Below are positions 1 through 7,123 of a stretch of 39,663 bases of DNA, piece after piece. How positions within the stretch are numbered: the first letter of the stretch is position 1; each line of letters begins with the position of its first letter. Position numbers and translations under genes: made by a program. The stretch comes from Chloroflexota bacterium (lineage in GTDB: Bacteria > Chloroflexota > Dehalococcoidia > Lucifugimonadales > G022566795): NCBI GenBank assembly GCA_022566795.1, contig JADFIF010000010.1:1-39663 (forward strand), given 5' to 3'. The notes under the pieces are model-generated. The model had not been told where the DNA came from. It was given only the letters and a program-made list of their open reading frames with translations, and searched no databases.

Positions 1-360
1 ACTGACGCATTGGCCAAACAGGAAGCAGAACTCGAGAAACAAAGGCAACTGGAGGTGTCCCGGGCAGAGCAGGAGCTCAAAAAGCAAGTCGAAGGTGAAG
101 CCGCGAACTTGAAAAAGGGAACAGAGCTCGCCTTAGCAAAAGCAGAGCAAGCCGAACGTGAAAACGCGAAATTGGAAAAAGAGAAAGAGTTCGCCTTAGC
201 AGAAATTGCTCTGAAACATAAAGCCGAACTAGCGGCTCAGAAATCTGCGCTTGAAGAAGAGAACGCAAAAGTCCTGTCAGAAAAGGAAAAGGTCTTTACC
301 AGAAAACTGGTCCTCCAAAAAAAGTTATTAGCGGAAGTAGCGGACGAGATCGGTAGTTGA
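1..360 (+). CDS. C-terminal part of a coiled-coil protein (5' end outside window)
   Basis: The reading frame is open from the first base of the window to the TGA at 358-360, so this is probably the last ~119 residues of a longer gene; a TTG at 10 could only be an internal codon or an alternative start. The whole visible part is rich in Glu, Lys, Ala, Leu and Gln with heptad-like spacing (repeated AE/KE/LE pairs), which predicts a continuous alpha-helical coiled coil, with no catalytic motif. The C-terminus (LLAEVADEIGS) is still helical. Base composition is visibly more AT-rich than the neighbouring genes, partly because of the many AAA/GAA codons. Function is unknown; long coiled coils of this kind occur in DUF2130-like and chromosome-associated proteins, but no diagnostic domain is in the window. 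Confidence 0.6.
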   Translation, partial: TDALAKQEAELEKQRQLEVSRAEQELKKQVEGEAANLKKGTELALAKAEQAERENAKLEKEKEFALAEIALKHKAELAAQKSALEEENAKVLSEKEKVFTRKLVLQKKLLAEVADEIGS

Positions 361-767
361 TAGAGATATTCTAGAAATATTCTTAAGAAGAATAACCCGC
401 CTAGCGCAGGTAGGCCTGGAAGTTGTGCTCGATCCATGCGGGCACGACGTCCCCCGTGTGTCCCGTCTCTGCGACCTGTGCGAGGAAAGGCTGGGTCGAC
501 CCCCTAACCCACGATGACTATCTCCCTCCGTCGCTGCCGGAGGGATCAGCCAACAGCCTCCCCAAACTGTGCCAAAAACTTGTCGTGTTTCCGACGTCAC
601 GCCAACCACTATCGTCATGACGAAAAAATAACCCTCGGTCGGACTCGACCCAGAGTTTGGCATCTATCTTGCACGGTTAAGGCATCGGCCTTTGAGACTC
701 TTGACCTCGACTGGTGGGCACCCTGTCAACGACCCATTTTGCCTTGTCAAACCGGAAGGAGCCCTCA
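361..767. other. Intergenic stretch, mostly without genes
   Basis: About 400 bases separate the coiled-coil gene from the small lipoprotein gene. Just after the stop codon there is a short inverted repeat, ATTCTT (379-384) and AAGAAT (388-393), which could be a weak terminator but has no T-run. Bases about 402-508 on the minus strand read as a short protein-like tail (listed separately as a possible gene remnant). No convincing promoter for the lipoprotein gene was found in the remaining bases. Confidence 0.5.
402..508 (-). pseudogene. Possible remnant of a gene 3' end
   Basis: On the minus strand a short frame ends in a TAG at about 402-404 and reads like a normal protein C-terminus: QPFLAQVAETGHTGD, then VVPAWIEHNFQAYLR. 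Upstream it runs into an in-frame TAG after about 35 codons and has no start codon or ribosome binding site. The amino-acid composition is more protein-like than the other frames here. It may be the decayed end of a deleted gene. The family was not recognised, and a chance open frame is possible. Confidence 0.25.
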
Positions 768-1031
768 ATGAAATGGTTCATCCCCCTGGTGATCGTATTG
801 ATCGCCGCATGCTCAGACCAGCCTGTCGCACCGACACTCGGCAACACCGTTGTGGCATTCTCGAGTGACGACGATTCGGAGCCGGACGAATGCAAGAGTG
901 GCAAGTCGGAGAAGAGCGGAAAATCCGAGGAGTCCATGAAGAGCGGGAAGTCCGAGGGGTCGATGAAGAGTGGAAAATCCGAGGAATCGATGAAGAGCGG
1001 GAAGTCGGAGGACTGCCCGCCGCCGCAGTGA
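768..1031 (+). CDS. Small lipoprotein with KSGKSE repeats
   Basis: An 87-residue protein starting at ATG 768 behind a good ribosome binding site (GGAAGGAG, 755-762). Residues 1-15 form a lipoprotein signal peptide: MK, then a hydrophobic run WFIPLVIVLIAA, then the lipobox cysteine (LIAAC), so it is predicted to be lipidated and anchored outside the membrane. After a short acidic linker (SSDDDSEPDEC) the rest is low complexity: two SGKSE units, then three tandem nine-residue units of the form [E/G]SMKSGKSE encoded by 27-bp DNA repeats at 930-1010. The tail is DCPPPQ. Two extra cysteines, before and after the repeat block, could pair. No homologous family was recognised; the highly charged, flexible tail suggests a surface or wall-associated role, which is inference. 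Confidence 0.7.
   Translation: MKWFIPLVIVLIAACSDQPVAPTLGNTVVAFSSDDDSEPDECKSGKSEKSGKSEESMKSGKSEGSMKSGKSEESMKSGKSEDCPPPQ
930..1010 (+). repeat. Three tandem 27-bp units inside the small lipoprotein gene
   Basis: Units at 930-956, 957-983 and 984-1010 encode ESMKSGKSE, GSMKSGKSE and ESMKSGKSE. They differ mainly at synonymous third positions (AGC/AGT, GGG/GGA, AAG/AAA), so the protein sequence is conserved better than the DNA. Two shorter SGKSE-type units precede them. Confidence 0.85.
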
Positions 1032-1193
1032 AGAGCAATCCCCCACTTGACCCTCCACGACTGGCCCCGCGTCGGCGATATCGGCGCCGGTTCGGGGGGC
1101 GGCGGCCGCTAGGGCCTCAAGCCGGCTTGTCTTCGAGACCGACCCCGACTCGGAGCGCCCGGTCGGGTGTGCCGCGCATGTGGTCGAGCAGCA

Positions 1194-1232
1194 GGAGGGG
1201 CAGGCTCCAAGCTCCAAGGAGCCTGCCCCTCC
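1194..1232. terminator. Perfect 15-bp hairpin between convergent genes
   Basis: GGAGGGGCAGGCTCC (1194-1208) is followed by a 9-base loop and its exact reverse complement (1218-1232). It lies between the convergent lipoprotein and SRAP genes, where a bidirectional terminator is expected. Neither side carries a T-run, so it is not a textbook intrinsic terminator. The rest of 1032-1308 shows nothing else. Confidence 0.5.
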
Positions 1233-1308
1233 GTTGCGACGGCTTAGACCCTTCGGTGTTGCTCAGAGCCTGCCCAGCTTGCCGAAGGGGTGACACGGTG
1301 GCCCAAAG

Positions 1309-1995
1309 TTAGAAGAGGACCGCTTGTCCGGAGGGGGCCGGTCCTCGAGGCGCGATGCACTCCGGGACGTTGTTGGCTACCGAGTTCACCAGGGTCGAGA
1401 CCTCGTAGGCCTCCACCTCGTCGGCGGAAATCGGCTGGAGCAGTTCGGTGAGCAGCGCCGGGTCCTCGATGTCGCGGTCGAGCCACATCGCTTCGGCGGA
1501 CCTCGGCAGTATGACGGGCATGCGGTCGTGGATGGGCTCGACGACGCTGTTGGCCCGGGTCGTGATGATGGCGCAGGACCGGATGGGCGCGCCGTCGGGC
1601 GGCCGCCACGACTCCCAGACGCCGGCGAAGGCGAAGGGCTCGCCAGACCTCAGCACGATTCGGAATGGCTGCCGCCTGCCGCCTACCCTGCGCCACTCGT
1701 AGTATCCGTCCGCCACCACCAGGCACCGCCGCTTGCGGAAGGCGGCTCGGAATGACGGCCTGTCCGCGATCGTCTCCGCCTTGGCGTTGATCATACGGCT
1801 GCCGATAGACAGGTCCTTGGCCCAGCCCGGTACGAGGCCCCATCGCATGTACTCCGGACGCCTGGCGGTGACCGTCAGGACCTCGTCGGTCGGAGCCACG
1901 TTGTAGCTGGGCGCGAACTTGATGCTCGCGCCGGTGAAGGAGAAGCGCTCCTCCAGGGTCCTCTGGTCGGTGGCAACGCTAAATCGTCCGCACAT
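1309..1995 (-). CDS. SRAP-domain protein (YedK/HMCES family)
   Basis: SRAP proteins form a stable thiazolidine crosslink with abasic sites in single-stranded DNA through the N-terminal cysteine, protecting them during replication. The protein must start with Met-Cys, so the start is placed at the ATG at 1995 (MCGRFS), not the in-frame upstream candidate at 2019; initiator Met removal then exposes Cys2. The other active-site residues are visible at the expected places: Asn70 (INAKAET), Glu100 (YYEWRR) and His156 (HDRMP), matching Asn75, Glu105 and His160 of E. coli YedK. At 228 residues the length is normal. It is monocistronic; the region upstream holds a family A repeat, and a perfect hairpin lies downstream. 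Family assignment is secure; the DNA-protection role comes from knowledge of the family. Confidence 0.93.
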   Translation of the reverse strand: MCGRFSVATDQRTLEERFSFTGASIKFAPSYNVAPTDEVLTVTARRPEYMRWGLVPGWAKDLSIGSRMINAKAETIADRPSFRAAFRKRRCLVVADGYYEWRRVGGRRQPFRIVLRSGEPFAFAGVWESWRPPDGAPIRSCAIITTRANSVVEPIHDRMPVILPRSAEAMWLDRDIEDPALLTELLQPISADEVEAYEVSTLVNSVANNVPECIAPRGPAPSGQAVLF

Positions 1996-2037
1996 ATCTC
2001 TTGCAAGGTGGGGCAGCACGGCGGTCGGCCCGCTTAA

Positions 2038-2175
2038 CAGGGCGCTGAAAAACCCTCTCGGCCAGCCCTTGGCCCCCTTTCTCGCCAGAAAAGGAGAAGA
2101 ATTTGTATCTGAGGGACACCCTCAGACTCCCGTCAATCCCGACTTGTCGGGATCTGCACTCCCCATCATCAGCTT
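2038..2175. repeat. Family A MITE-like repeat, copy 1
   Basis: Begins CAGGGCGCTGAAAAACCC and runs in reverse orientation relative to the copies at 22205 and 28557. It contains the internal palindrome CCCGACTTGTCGGGA and the shared segments CTGAGGGACACC and CAGACTCCCG. The right end is degenerate (CCCCATCATCAGCTT instead of CCCCATTTTTCATCAGCC). It fills the space between the SRAP gene and the 105-residue gene and contains no plausible coding sequence. Confidence 0.75.
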
Positions 2176-2187
2176 CTTGAGCTCGGC

Positions 2188-2505
2188 CTAGCTGATCTGC
2201 TCGTAGCCGCCGTTGCCCCCCTCGAAGTCGCGCGTTGAAAAGACGCCGAGGTCGCGGCCCTGGTGCACGTGGATGATGATCTCCTGGCGGGCGATGCCGA
2301 CGGAGTCGAGGAGCTCCTCGTCGACGGTGTCGATGAGCTCCTGAATGCCGTCAGATGTCAGGCTTTCGCCGACGTTGAGGGTAGCATGGATCACCGAGTC
2401 CGCGAAGTGTATGTCTAGCCTGCCGACGGCGCTCTCCTCTTCGAGTATCGTGTAGCACTCGGAGAAGGGTGTCCGCGCCTCTCGCTCAAAGTAGAATCTT
2501 GCCAT
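2188..2505 (-). CDS. Conserved-looking hypothetical protein, third gene of the proBA operon
   Basis: A 105-residue acidic soluble protein with no signal peptide or membrane segment. The sequence alternates short beta-strand-like segments (ARFYFERE, GRLDIHFADSVIHATLNV, EIIIHVHQGRD) with one helix (IQELIDTVDEELLDSV), suggesting a small alpha/beta fold. It starts 34 bases after the proA stop codon on the same strand, so it is probably co-transcribed with proB-proA. No motif that names a function was recognised; a catalytic role in proline synthesis is not implied, because ProC is the missing third enzyme and this is not a Rossmann reductase. Codon use resembles that of the neighbours, so it is likely a real gene. 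The stop codon abuts family A repeat copy 1. Confidence 0.75.
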   Translation of the reverse strand: MARFYFEREARTPFSECYTILEEESAVGRLDIHFADSVIHATLNVGESLTSDGIQELIDTVDEELLDSVGIARQEIIIHVHQGRDLGVFSTRDFEGGNGGYEQIS

Positions 2506-2539
2506 CAGCCGTCAATCGTCCCAAGCCGGTCCTCGGAGG

Positions 2540-3814
2540 TCAGAGGCGCACCTGGCCGCTGCCGAAGACGACCCACTTGTACGAGGTCAGGTCCCGCAGG
2601 CCCATCGGGCCCCTTGCATGCAGCTTGTTGGTGCTTATCGCCACCTCAGCGCCGAGGCCGAACTCGCCTCCGTCGTTGAACCGCGTAGAGGCGTTCACCA
2701 TGACCGCCGACGCATCGACCTCGCCGACGAAGCGCATCGCGGCGCCGTAGTCTTCCGTGATGATCGCCTCGGTGTGTCCAGAGCCGTACCTCTCGATGTG
2801 TTCGAGCGCCTCATCTAGGGAGTCGACTACCCTGACCGCGGCGGTGAGCGACAGGAACTCCGTTCCCCAGTCCTCCTCGGCGGCTGAGAGCGCGCGCAAG
2901 CCATTGACCGGCCCGATCAGGCTCAAGGCCCGGCGGTCGCAACGCATCTCGACTCCGGCCTGGGCCCAGCGCTCGCCCAGTCGCGGCAGGTAGTCCCGTG
3001 CGACGCCAGAGTGCACCAGCACGGTGTCCAAGGCATTGCAGACGCTCGGCCTCTGCACCTTGGCGTTGTGAACGACCTCCAGCGCCATGCCCAGGTTGGC
3101 CATCCGGTCCACGAAGGTATGGCAGACGCCCACGCCTCCGGTGATCGCCGGCATCGCAGCCTCTTCCGCGACTCGCCGGATAAGCTCCTGGCCGCCGCGC
3201 GGGATCATCAGGTCGATGGAGTCCTTCATCTTGAGCATGCGTCCCACGAGCTCTCGGTCCGTCGATTCGATGAACTGGACCGCGCCCTCGGGCACTCCCG
3301 CCGCCGCCACGCTGTCCCTCACCAGGGCCGCGAGGGCTCCGTTGGAGTGGACAGCCTCTTTCCCGCCCCTTAGGATCACGGCGTTGCCCGCTTTGAGGCA
3401 GATGGTGGAGATATCGATGGTGACATTGGGACGGCTCTCGTAGATGGCGCCTATCACGCCAAGGGGAACGCGGCGCCGGCCGATCTGCAGCCCGTTTGGC
3501 ATGACCCGCATGTCGACCGTCTCCGCGACCGGGTCCGGCAGGGCGGCGACCTTGATAACGTCGTTTGCGATTCCCTCGAGCCTTTCGGGCGTGAGGAGCA
3601 ACCGGTCCATCAGGGACTCGCTGAGACCGCCGTCGCGGCCCGCCGCACAGTCCTTCTCGTTGGCCTGCAGGATCTCTTCCTGGCGTGACTTCAGGCCGTC
3701 TGCCACGTTGAGCAGGGCGCGGTCCTTGACGGCGGACGGGAGCTTGGCCAGCTCTCTGGCCGCCTTGCGGGCCGCCCGCCCCTTCAGCTCCAGCTCATCT
3801 GCCACGGTCTGCAT
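2540..3814 (-). CDS. proA: Gamma-glutamyl phosphate reductase
   Basis: Second step of proline synthesis: NADPH-dependent reduction of gamma-glutamyl phosphate to glutamate 5-semialdehyde. At 424 residues it has the usual ProA length and an aldehyde-dehydrogenase-type fold. Hallmarks seen are RRVPLGVIGAIYESRPNV (about 114-131), the nucleotide-binding segment KAGNAVILRGGKEA (141-154), DLMIPRGG (201-208) and the catalytic cysteine Cys231 in GGVGVCHTFVD. The ATG at 3814 has a GGGAGA ribosome binding site 6-7 bases upstream. It follows proB with a 31-base gap and precedes the 105-residue gene, so the three form one operon read from the promoter in front of proB. Assignment is secure. Confidence 0.97.
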   Translation of the reverse strand: MQTVADELELKGRAARKAARELAKLPSAVKDRALLNVADGLKSRQEEILQANEKDCAAGRDGGLSESLMDRLLLTPERLEGIANDVIKVAALPDPVAETVDMRVMPNGLQIGRRRVPLGVIGAIYESRPNVTIDISTICLKAGNAVILRGGKEAVHSNGALAALVRDSVAAAGVPEGAVQFIESTDRELVGRMLKMKDSIDLMIPRGGQELIRRVAEEAAMPAITGGVGVCHTFVDRMANLGMALEVVHNAKVQRPSVCNALDTVLVHSGVARDYLPRLGERWAQAGVEMRCDRRALSLIGPVNGLRALSAAEEDWGTEFLSLTAAVRVVDSLDEALEHIERYGSGHTEAIITEDYGAAMRFVGEVDASAVMVNASTRFNDGGEFGLGAEVAISTNKLHARGPMGLRDLTSYKWVVFGSGQVRL

Positions 3815-3845
3815 CGTCGATCTCCCCGCGGTACCTGTGCGAACG

Positions 3846-5027
3846 CTACGCTACTATCATATTGTTCCGATGGACGGCCTCGTCGCCATACTCGTGGCCG
3901 AGGAGCTCGGAGATACGGTCCGAGCGCGTTCCGCGTATCTTGGCCAGGTCGGCGGAGCCGTAGTTGGTAAGCCCGCTGGCGATGCGATCGCGGCTTGGCC
4001 CGACAATGGCGATGATGTCACCGCGCTCGAAGGAGCCCGACACGCCCGTGATACCGGCTGGCAACAGGCTCCGGTGGTGGCGACGCAGGGCCGTTGCCGC
4101 GCCTTTGTCGACGATGACCTCCCCGCGGGTCGATAGCCCGCTGAGGATCCACCGCTTACGGCTGTCCATCTTGGTAACCGACGACGGAAAACGAGTGCCG
4201 ATGCCGTCGTCCCCTCGGGCGAGTCTGAGTATGACGTCCTCTTGGGCGCCGTTGGCTATCACGACGTCGACGCCCGAGGCGGTAGCCAGCCGGGCGGCCT
4301 CCAGCTTCGTCGCCATCCCCCCTCTGCCGGTGTTTTTCCAGGAGGGTCCCGCCTGTGCCAAGACTCCTTCATCCACTCGCTCGACGGTGGAGATCAGCCT
4401 CGCGCTCGGGTCGACGTTCGGGTCAGAGGTGTAGAGGCCGTCGATGTCGCCGAGCAGCACCAGGAGGTCGGCATCGACGAGATTTGCGACAAGGGCGGAA
4501 AGGGTGTCGTTGTCGCCGAACTGCTCGCCGCTGAGCTCCTCGACGGCCACGACATCGTTTTCGTTAATGATCGGAACTACGCTCAGCTCCAGCAGCGCCA
4601 TCAGGGTATTGCGCACGTTTAGGTAGCCCAGCCGGTCGGCCAGATCTCTACGAGAGAGGAGCGCCTGGGCCACCCTGACGCCGTGCCCCCCGAAGAGCTG
4701 CTCGTAGATGTGCATTATGTGGCCTTGCCCGATGGCGGCGAGCGCCTGCCTGAGGGGCAGACCGCGTCCATCTTCCAGACCGCCGATGACGTGGCGTCCC
4801 GCCGCCACCGCTCCGGAAGAGACGAGTATCATCTCCACGCCCCGTCGGTGCAGGTCCGCGATCTGCGACACAAGGGACGACATCACCTCCCTGTCGAGCC
4901 CCTCTGCGTCCCGCGTCAAAAGCGTGGTGCCTGCCTTGACGACGACGCGCTCGTAGGCCAGAGGGTCGCCTTCGGAGGCCCCTGTGCAGGATTTCGTGGA
5001 TGCCATGGAAGCGCGTGTGTTGGCCAT
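3846..5027 (-). CDS. proB: Glutamate 5-kinase with C-terminal PUA domain
   Basis: Catalyses ATP-dependent phosphorylation of glutamate, the committed and normally proline-inhibited step of proline synthesis. The amino-acid kinase domain spans about residues 27-275: VVVKAGTTLLT (28-38), LVSSGAVAAG (68-77), INENDVV (154-160), FGDNDTLSALV (170-180), LLGDIDGLYTSDPN (191-204) and the GRGGMATKLEAA segment (235-246). A PUA domain follows at about 298-376. The usual motif is KIGSS; here it is KAGTT. The frame extends upstream to 5189, but the start is placed at ATG 5027, giving 393 residues, because an extended -10 promoter lies at 5055-5063 and would exclude the longer form. ATG 5006 is a possible alternative start. 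proA follows directly. Confidence 0.95.
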   Translation of the reverse strand: MANTRASMASTKSCTGASEGDPLAYERVVVKAGTTLLTRDAEGLDREVMSSLVSQIADLHRRGVEMILVSSGAVAAGRHVIGGLEDGRGLPLRQALAAIGQGHIMHIYEQLFGGHGVRVAQALLSRRDLADRLGYLNVRNTLMALLELSVVPIINENDVVAVEELSGEQFGDNDTLSALVANLVDADLLVLLGDIDGLYTSDPNVDPSARLISTVERVDEGVLAQAGPSWKNTGRGGMATKLEAARLATASGVDVVIANGAQEDVILRLARGDDGIGTRFPSSVTKMDSRKRWILSGLSTRGEVIVDKGAATALRRHHRSLLPAGITGVSGSFERGDIIAIVGPSRDRIASGLTNYGSADLAKIRGTRSDRISELLGHEYGDEAVHRNNMIVA

Positions 5028-5054
5028 CGTCTGTCGACCGTCGAGAATGCCACC

Positions 5055-5063
5055 ATTATAGCA
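5055..5063 (-). promoter_or_regulatory. Extended -10 promoter of the proBA operon
   Basis: On the minus strand the sequence reads TGCTATAAT, a perfect extended -10 element (TGnTATAAT). No good -35 hexamer lies 16-18 bases upstream, as is common for extended -10 promoters. Transcription would start near 5048, leaving a ~20-base leader before the proB ATG at 5027, which supports the chosen proB start. Confidence 0.6.
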
Positions 5064-5255
5064 GCAACGCCGTCGCAACCGCCCTATGTGCGATTGTACG
5101 GTGGGGCCTCTGATTGTCGCTCTTGAGCGACGCGAAGAGTCGCGGCGCCCAGCCAGGAAGAGATGCTTCGCTTCGCTCGAGCAACACATAGTGTCACGCG
5201 CGACGCACTTTCAAAAGGCCCTAGTCTCCACGGTGGCCAATCGGGCAGCCTCCGG

Positions 5256-5282
5256 CAGGCTGATGAAAAGTGTGGGAAGTGT
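5256..5282 (+). repeat. Probable fragment of a family A repeat (left end only)
   Basis: CAGGCTGATGAAAAG followed by TGTGGGAAGTG matches the left end of the family A repeats (CAGGCTGATGAAAAATGGGGGAGTG type), but the similarity stops after about 27 bases and there is no matching right end. It is either a decayed element or chance. The rest of 5064-5330 shows no gene. Confidence 0.4.
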
Positions 5283-5330
5283 AGAGGGCAAAGCCTATCT
5301 GCGACGGGACATTGCCGCCGAGCCAGAGGC

Positions 5331-5690
5331 TCAAGGGCGTTTTCGCTTCGGACCGTCGGGCCTGAGCTCATCGAGGACAGCCGTGGTCGTTGGTGACAGC
5401 TTGCGTCCGGACTCGCGCCGTTTGGCCAAGAGGTCGAGGGAGTGGTCCGAGAGCGCCGGCTTGATTCTCAGCGCCTCAGGCAGGTACCTCATGCATCGCC
5501 GGGTTAACACCTGTGCGGGACGCCCCGACCGCTCGGTGCAGCCGTAGGCGTAGCTGCACATGTAGGCGTAGCAGATCGTCGTCTCGCGAAACGTCGCCGG
5601 CACGCGACTGGACGAGGGGGGCATTCGGGTAGTCAGGAAGTCATCGAAAACCTGGTCTATCCGGCCGGGAGCCGGAGAGCGGGACCGCAC
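5331..5690 (-). CDS. Hypothetical protein, 119 residues
   Basis: The GTG at 5690 is preceded at 7 bases by a perfect AGGAGG (5703-5698, minus strand), which sets the start and is the best evidence for a gene. Third codon positions are mostly G or C, as in the surrounding genes. The protein is basic (tail PKRKRP) and has an odd central patch with two cysteine/tyrosine clusters (CYAYMCSYAYGC), followed by a helical, arginine/leucine-rich half. No signal peptide, membrane segment or known family was recognised. It stands alone between proB and a repeat-rich stretch. It could be an orphan gene of a mobile or decaying region, or a non-functional open frame. Confidence 0.45.
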   Translation of the reverse strand: MRSRSPAPGRIDQVFDDFLTTRMPPSSSRVPATFRETTICYAYMCSYAYGCTERSGRPAQVLTRRCMRYLPEALRIKPALSDHSLDLLAKRRESGRKLSPTTTAVLDELRPDGPKRKRP

Positions 5691-5743
5691 TCGCACCCCT
5701 CCTGTGGCGAACAAATGATTCAGGACAAGTCTAATACAAGTTT

Positions 5744-5756
5744 ATGACTTATGCAA
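5744..5756. repeat. 13-bp word shared with the end of family B copy 3
   Basis: ATGACTTATGCAA occurs here and again at 22529-22541, where it forms part of the right end of the large family B copy upstream of the SMP-30 gene. Here it lies about 80 bases left of family B copy 1. It may mark an older, larger element boundary. Confidence 0.35.
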
Positions 5757-5836
5757 ACGGCGGGTGGCGCGAGGTCGTCAAACGGCGCAGACGTGTGGCG
5801 CCTTAGGTGCAACCGAGTACGGGATGAGGGCTTAGT

Positions 5837-5919
5837 AACTATCTCAAAAAGGCAGATGCCATGTTCCCACCCACCCGCCCTGAGGGTCTGGACTCCACGG
5901 ATGGGATTTTGAGATAGTT
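5837..5919. repeat. Family B MITE-like repeat, copy 1
   Basis: An 83-bp element bounded by nearly perfect terminal inverted repeats: AACTATCTCAAAAA (5837-5850) and TTTTGAGATAGTT (5907-5919). The inside carries the family B core CCCACCCACCCGCCC followed by GAGGGTCTGG. It is shorter than the copy at 35968 and lacks the central hairpins, so it looks like an internally deleted copy. It has no coding capacity. Confidence 0.75.
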
Positions 5920-6227
5920 TCTCAGTCCTGGAAGGTATCTCGAGACTCACCGCAGCGCGTGGAGCCAGCAGACCACAAGAACGGATCTGTCTGTGAGGTT
6001 TCGGCGCTGATGGACAGGGAACAGCGTACCGGCGAGGGGTGGGCGAGCGCTAGCTCCTGAAGCGCTGGGGCTGAGTCAGATGGTCATACCCGGCCGGTGG
6101 ACGAACTCCAGGCATGGCGTGAGGCCAGGCATCCCAAATGCTGCGCCCGGATGAGCCGACAGGTCGGGACTGCACACCCCTTATTCATCAGCGTGCTAGT
6201 AGCCACCGCACTCTGCGGGAGCAATTG
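5920..6227. other. Gene-free stretch
   Basis: About 310 bases between family B copy 1 and the end of the 225-residue gene. I see no gene with a ribosome binding site, no strong hairpin and no RNA gene here. Confidence 0.5.
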
Positions 6228-6905
6228 TCACGCCGGGCCAGATTCTCCGCGGGTTTCGCGCCGCGTCTCATCGATGTCTCGCTGGTGCGCTTGCATCGAT
6301 TCGGCGTCGTCTTGCAGCACCACCAGCGTCATCAACGAATCCAGCAGGTCCGAGATGGAGAGGCTGAGGGAATCCGCTGTTAACAATTCCTCTCCCAGGG
6401 AGAGGTTGGTCAGTATGACTCGCTGGGGCTGCTCCCACTGGCGCAGCTCCACCTCGACCGGCCGCCCGCCAACGTGGACGGTCATCTGTCGGCGAGTAGC
6501 CTGGCCGATGACATCTTCGTTCCAGTCCCGGTGGAACGATCCCGCTCGACGATACTCCTGGCTTTGCTCCTGGGAACAGTAGCTGAGCACCAGGTGCTCG
6601 ACGCGATCCAACTCCTCCACCGGACGGTCCGACGCGAGCCTGCTGACTTGTAACGCGCCGTCAGGTTCTCGCGCGTTACCGCTCACGTAGCCTAGGTCGA
6701 TGCTGTAGATACGCTCAGACAACCCGCTGGCACTGCAGCCCGGAGTTTTCAGGCGTAGTCCCAGTGGCCTTCCCTTGAGGCCATACACGGGGAAGGACGC
6801 CGCCCCCACCAGCCGCGCGAAGTCGCACCGGCCATCGGCAGTAAGGTAATCAGGGCGCGCGTGGACCGTCGGGAAGGGGACCGCGCCAGGTTGGCGCTGG
6901 TTCAA
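6228..6905 (-). CDS. Hypothetical protein coupled to a zinc-ribbon gene
   Basis: A protein of about 225 residues if it starts at the TTG at 6905, which overlaps the stop codon of the preceding zinc-ribbon gene as TTGA; this arrangement is typical of translational coupling. The frame is open further upstream to 7013, but that part overlaps the zinc-ribbon gene and reads poorly. There is no signal peptide or membrane segment. The middle (DYLTADGRCDFARLVGAASF and VYGLKGRPLGLRLKTPG) looks like an alternating beta-rich domain, and the last third is helical and acidic (SLSISDLLDSLMTLVVLQDDAESMQ). No known family was recognised. The linkage to a zinc ribbon suggests a two-component complex, which is inference. 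Confidence 0.6.
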   Translation of the reverse strand: MNQRQPGAVPFPTVHARPDYLTADGRCDFARLVGAASFPVYGLKGRPLGLRLKTPGCSASGLSERIYSIDLGYVSGNAREPDGALQVSRLASDRPVEELDRVEHLVLSYCSQEQSQEYRRAGSFHRDWNEDVIGQATRRQMTVHVGGRPVEVELRQWEQPQRVILTNLSLGEELLTADSLSLSISDLLDSLMTLVVLQDDAESMQAHQRDIDETRRETRGESGPA

Positions 6906-7123
6906 ACGGGTTGAGGAGCGTCCGAATTTGAATCCTGTGTGGCCAACCTTAGGCGCGTCCAGCTTACGCCGTGCCTGTGACCGCACACGGTGCAGACCAT
7001 CTCCGCGCTCCACTGGCGACGCCCGGGCATACCAACAACTGGGACGCGGGCAACTCCGAGCACGTCAAAAAGGCCGCCACACCGTCGGCAGTACATCTCC
7101 GGGGGCTGAGGTGGTCGGTTCAT
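6902..7123 (-). CDS. Small zinc-ribbon protein
   Basis: A 73-residue protein with two CxxC knuckles, Cys12/Cys15 (YCRRC) and Cys44/Cys47 (VCTVC), spaced as in a rubredoxin-like or treble-clef zinc ribbon. The second knuckle is followed by GHRHG. The start is placed at ATG 7123, which has an AGGG ribosome binding site 4-5 bases upstream; the frame is open to 7180. Its stop codon overlaps the start of the next gene (TTGA at 6902-6905). Such small ribbons usually bind nucleic acid or act as protein-protein adaptors; the exact role cannot be read from the sequence. Confidence 0.6.
   Translation of the reverse strand: MNRPPQPPEMYCRRCGGLFDVLGVARVPVVGMPGRRQWSAEMVCTVCGHRHGVSWTRLRLATQDSNSDAPQPV

Noticed and set aside
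1-360. DUF2130 assignment for the coiled-coil tail
   Set aside because: Only the coiled coil is visible, and the C-terminal DUF2130 core is absent, so the family cannot be named.
930-1010. CRISPR-like tandem repeat
   Set aside because: The repeats are directly adjacent, in frame and coding; there are no spacers.
3444-4136. Long plus-strand frame across the proA-proB junction
   Set aside because: Serine/arginine-rich antisense translation of two secure genes; no start context.
5028-5189. Longer proB start at 5189
   Set aside because: An extended -10 promoter lies at 5055-5063, and the added residues are not family-like.
6895-6960. tRNA-like text (GGTTCAAAC, TTTGAATCC)
   Set aside because: No acceptor, D or anticodon stems can be formed around it; it lies inside the zinc-ribbon/225-residue gene pair.
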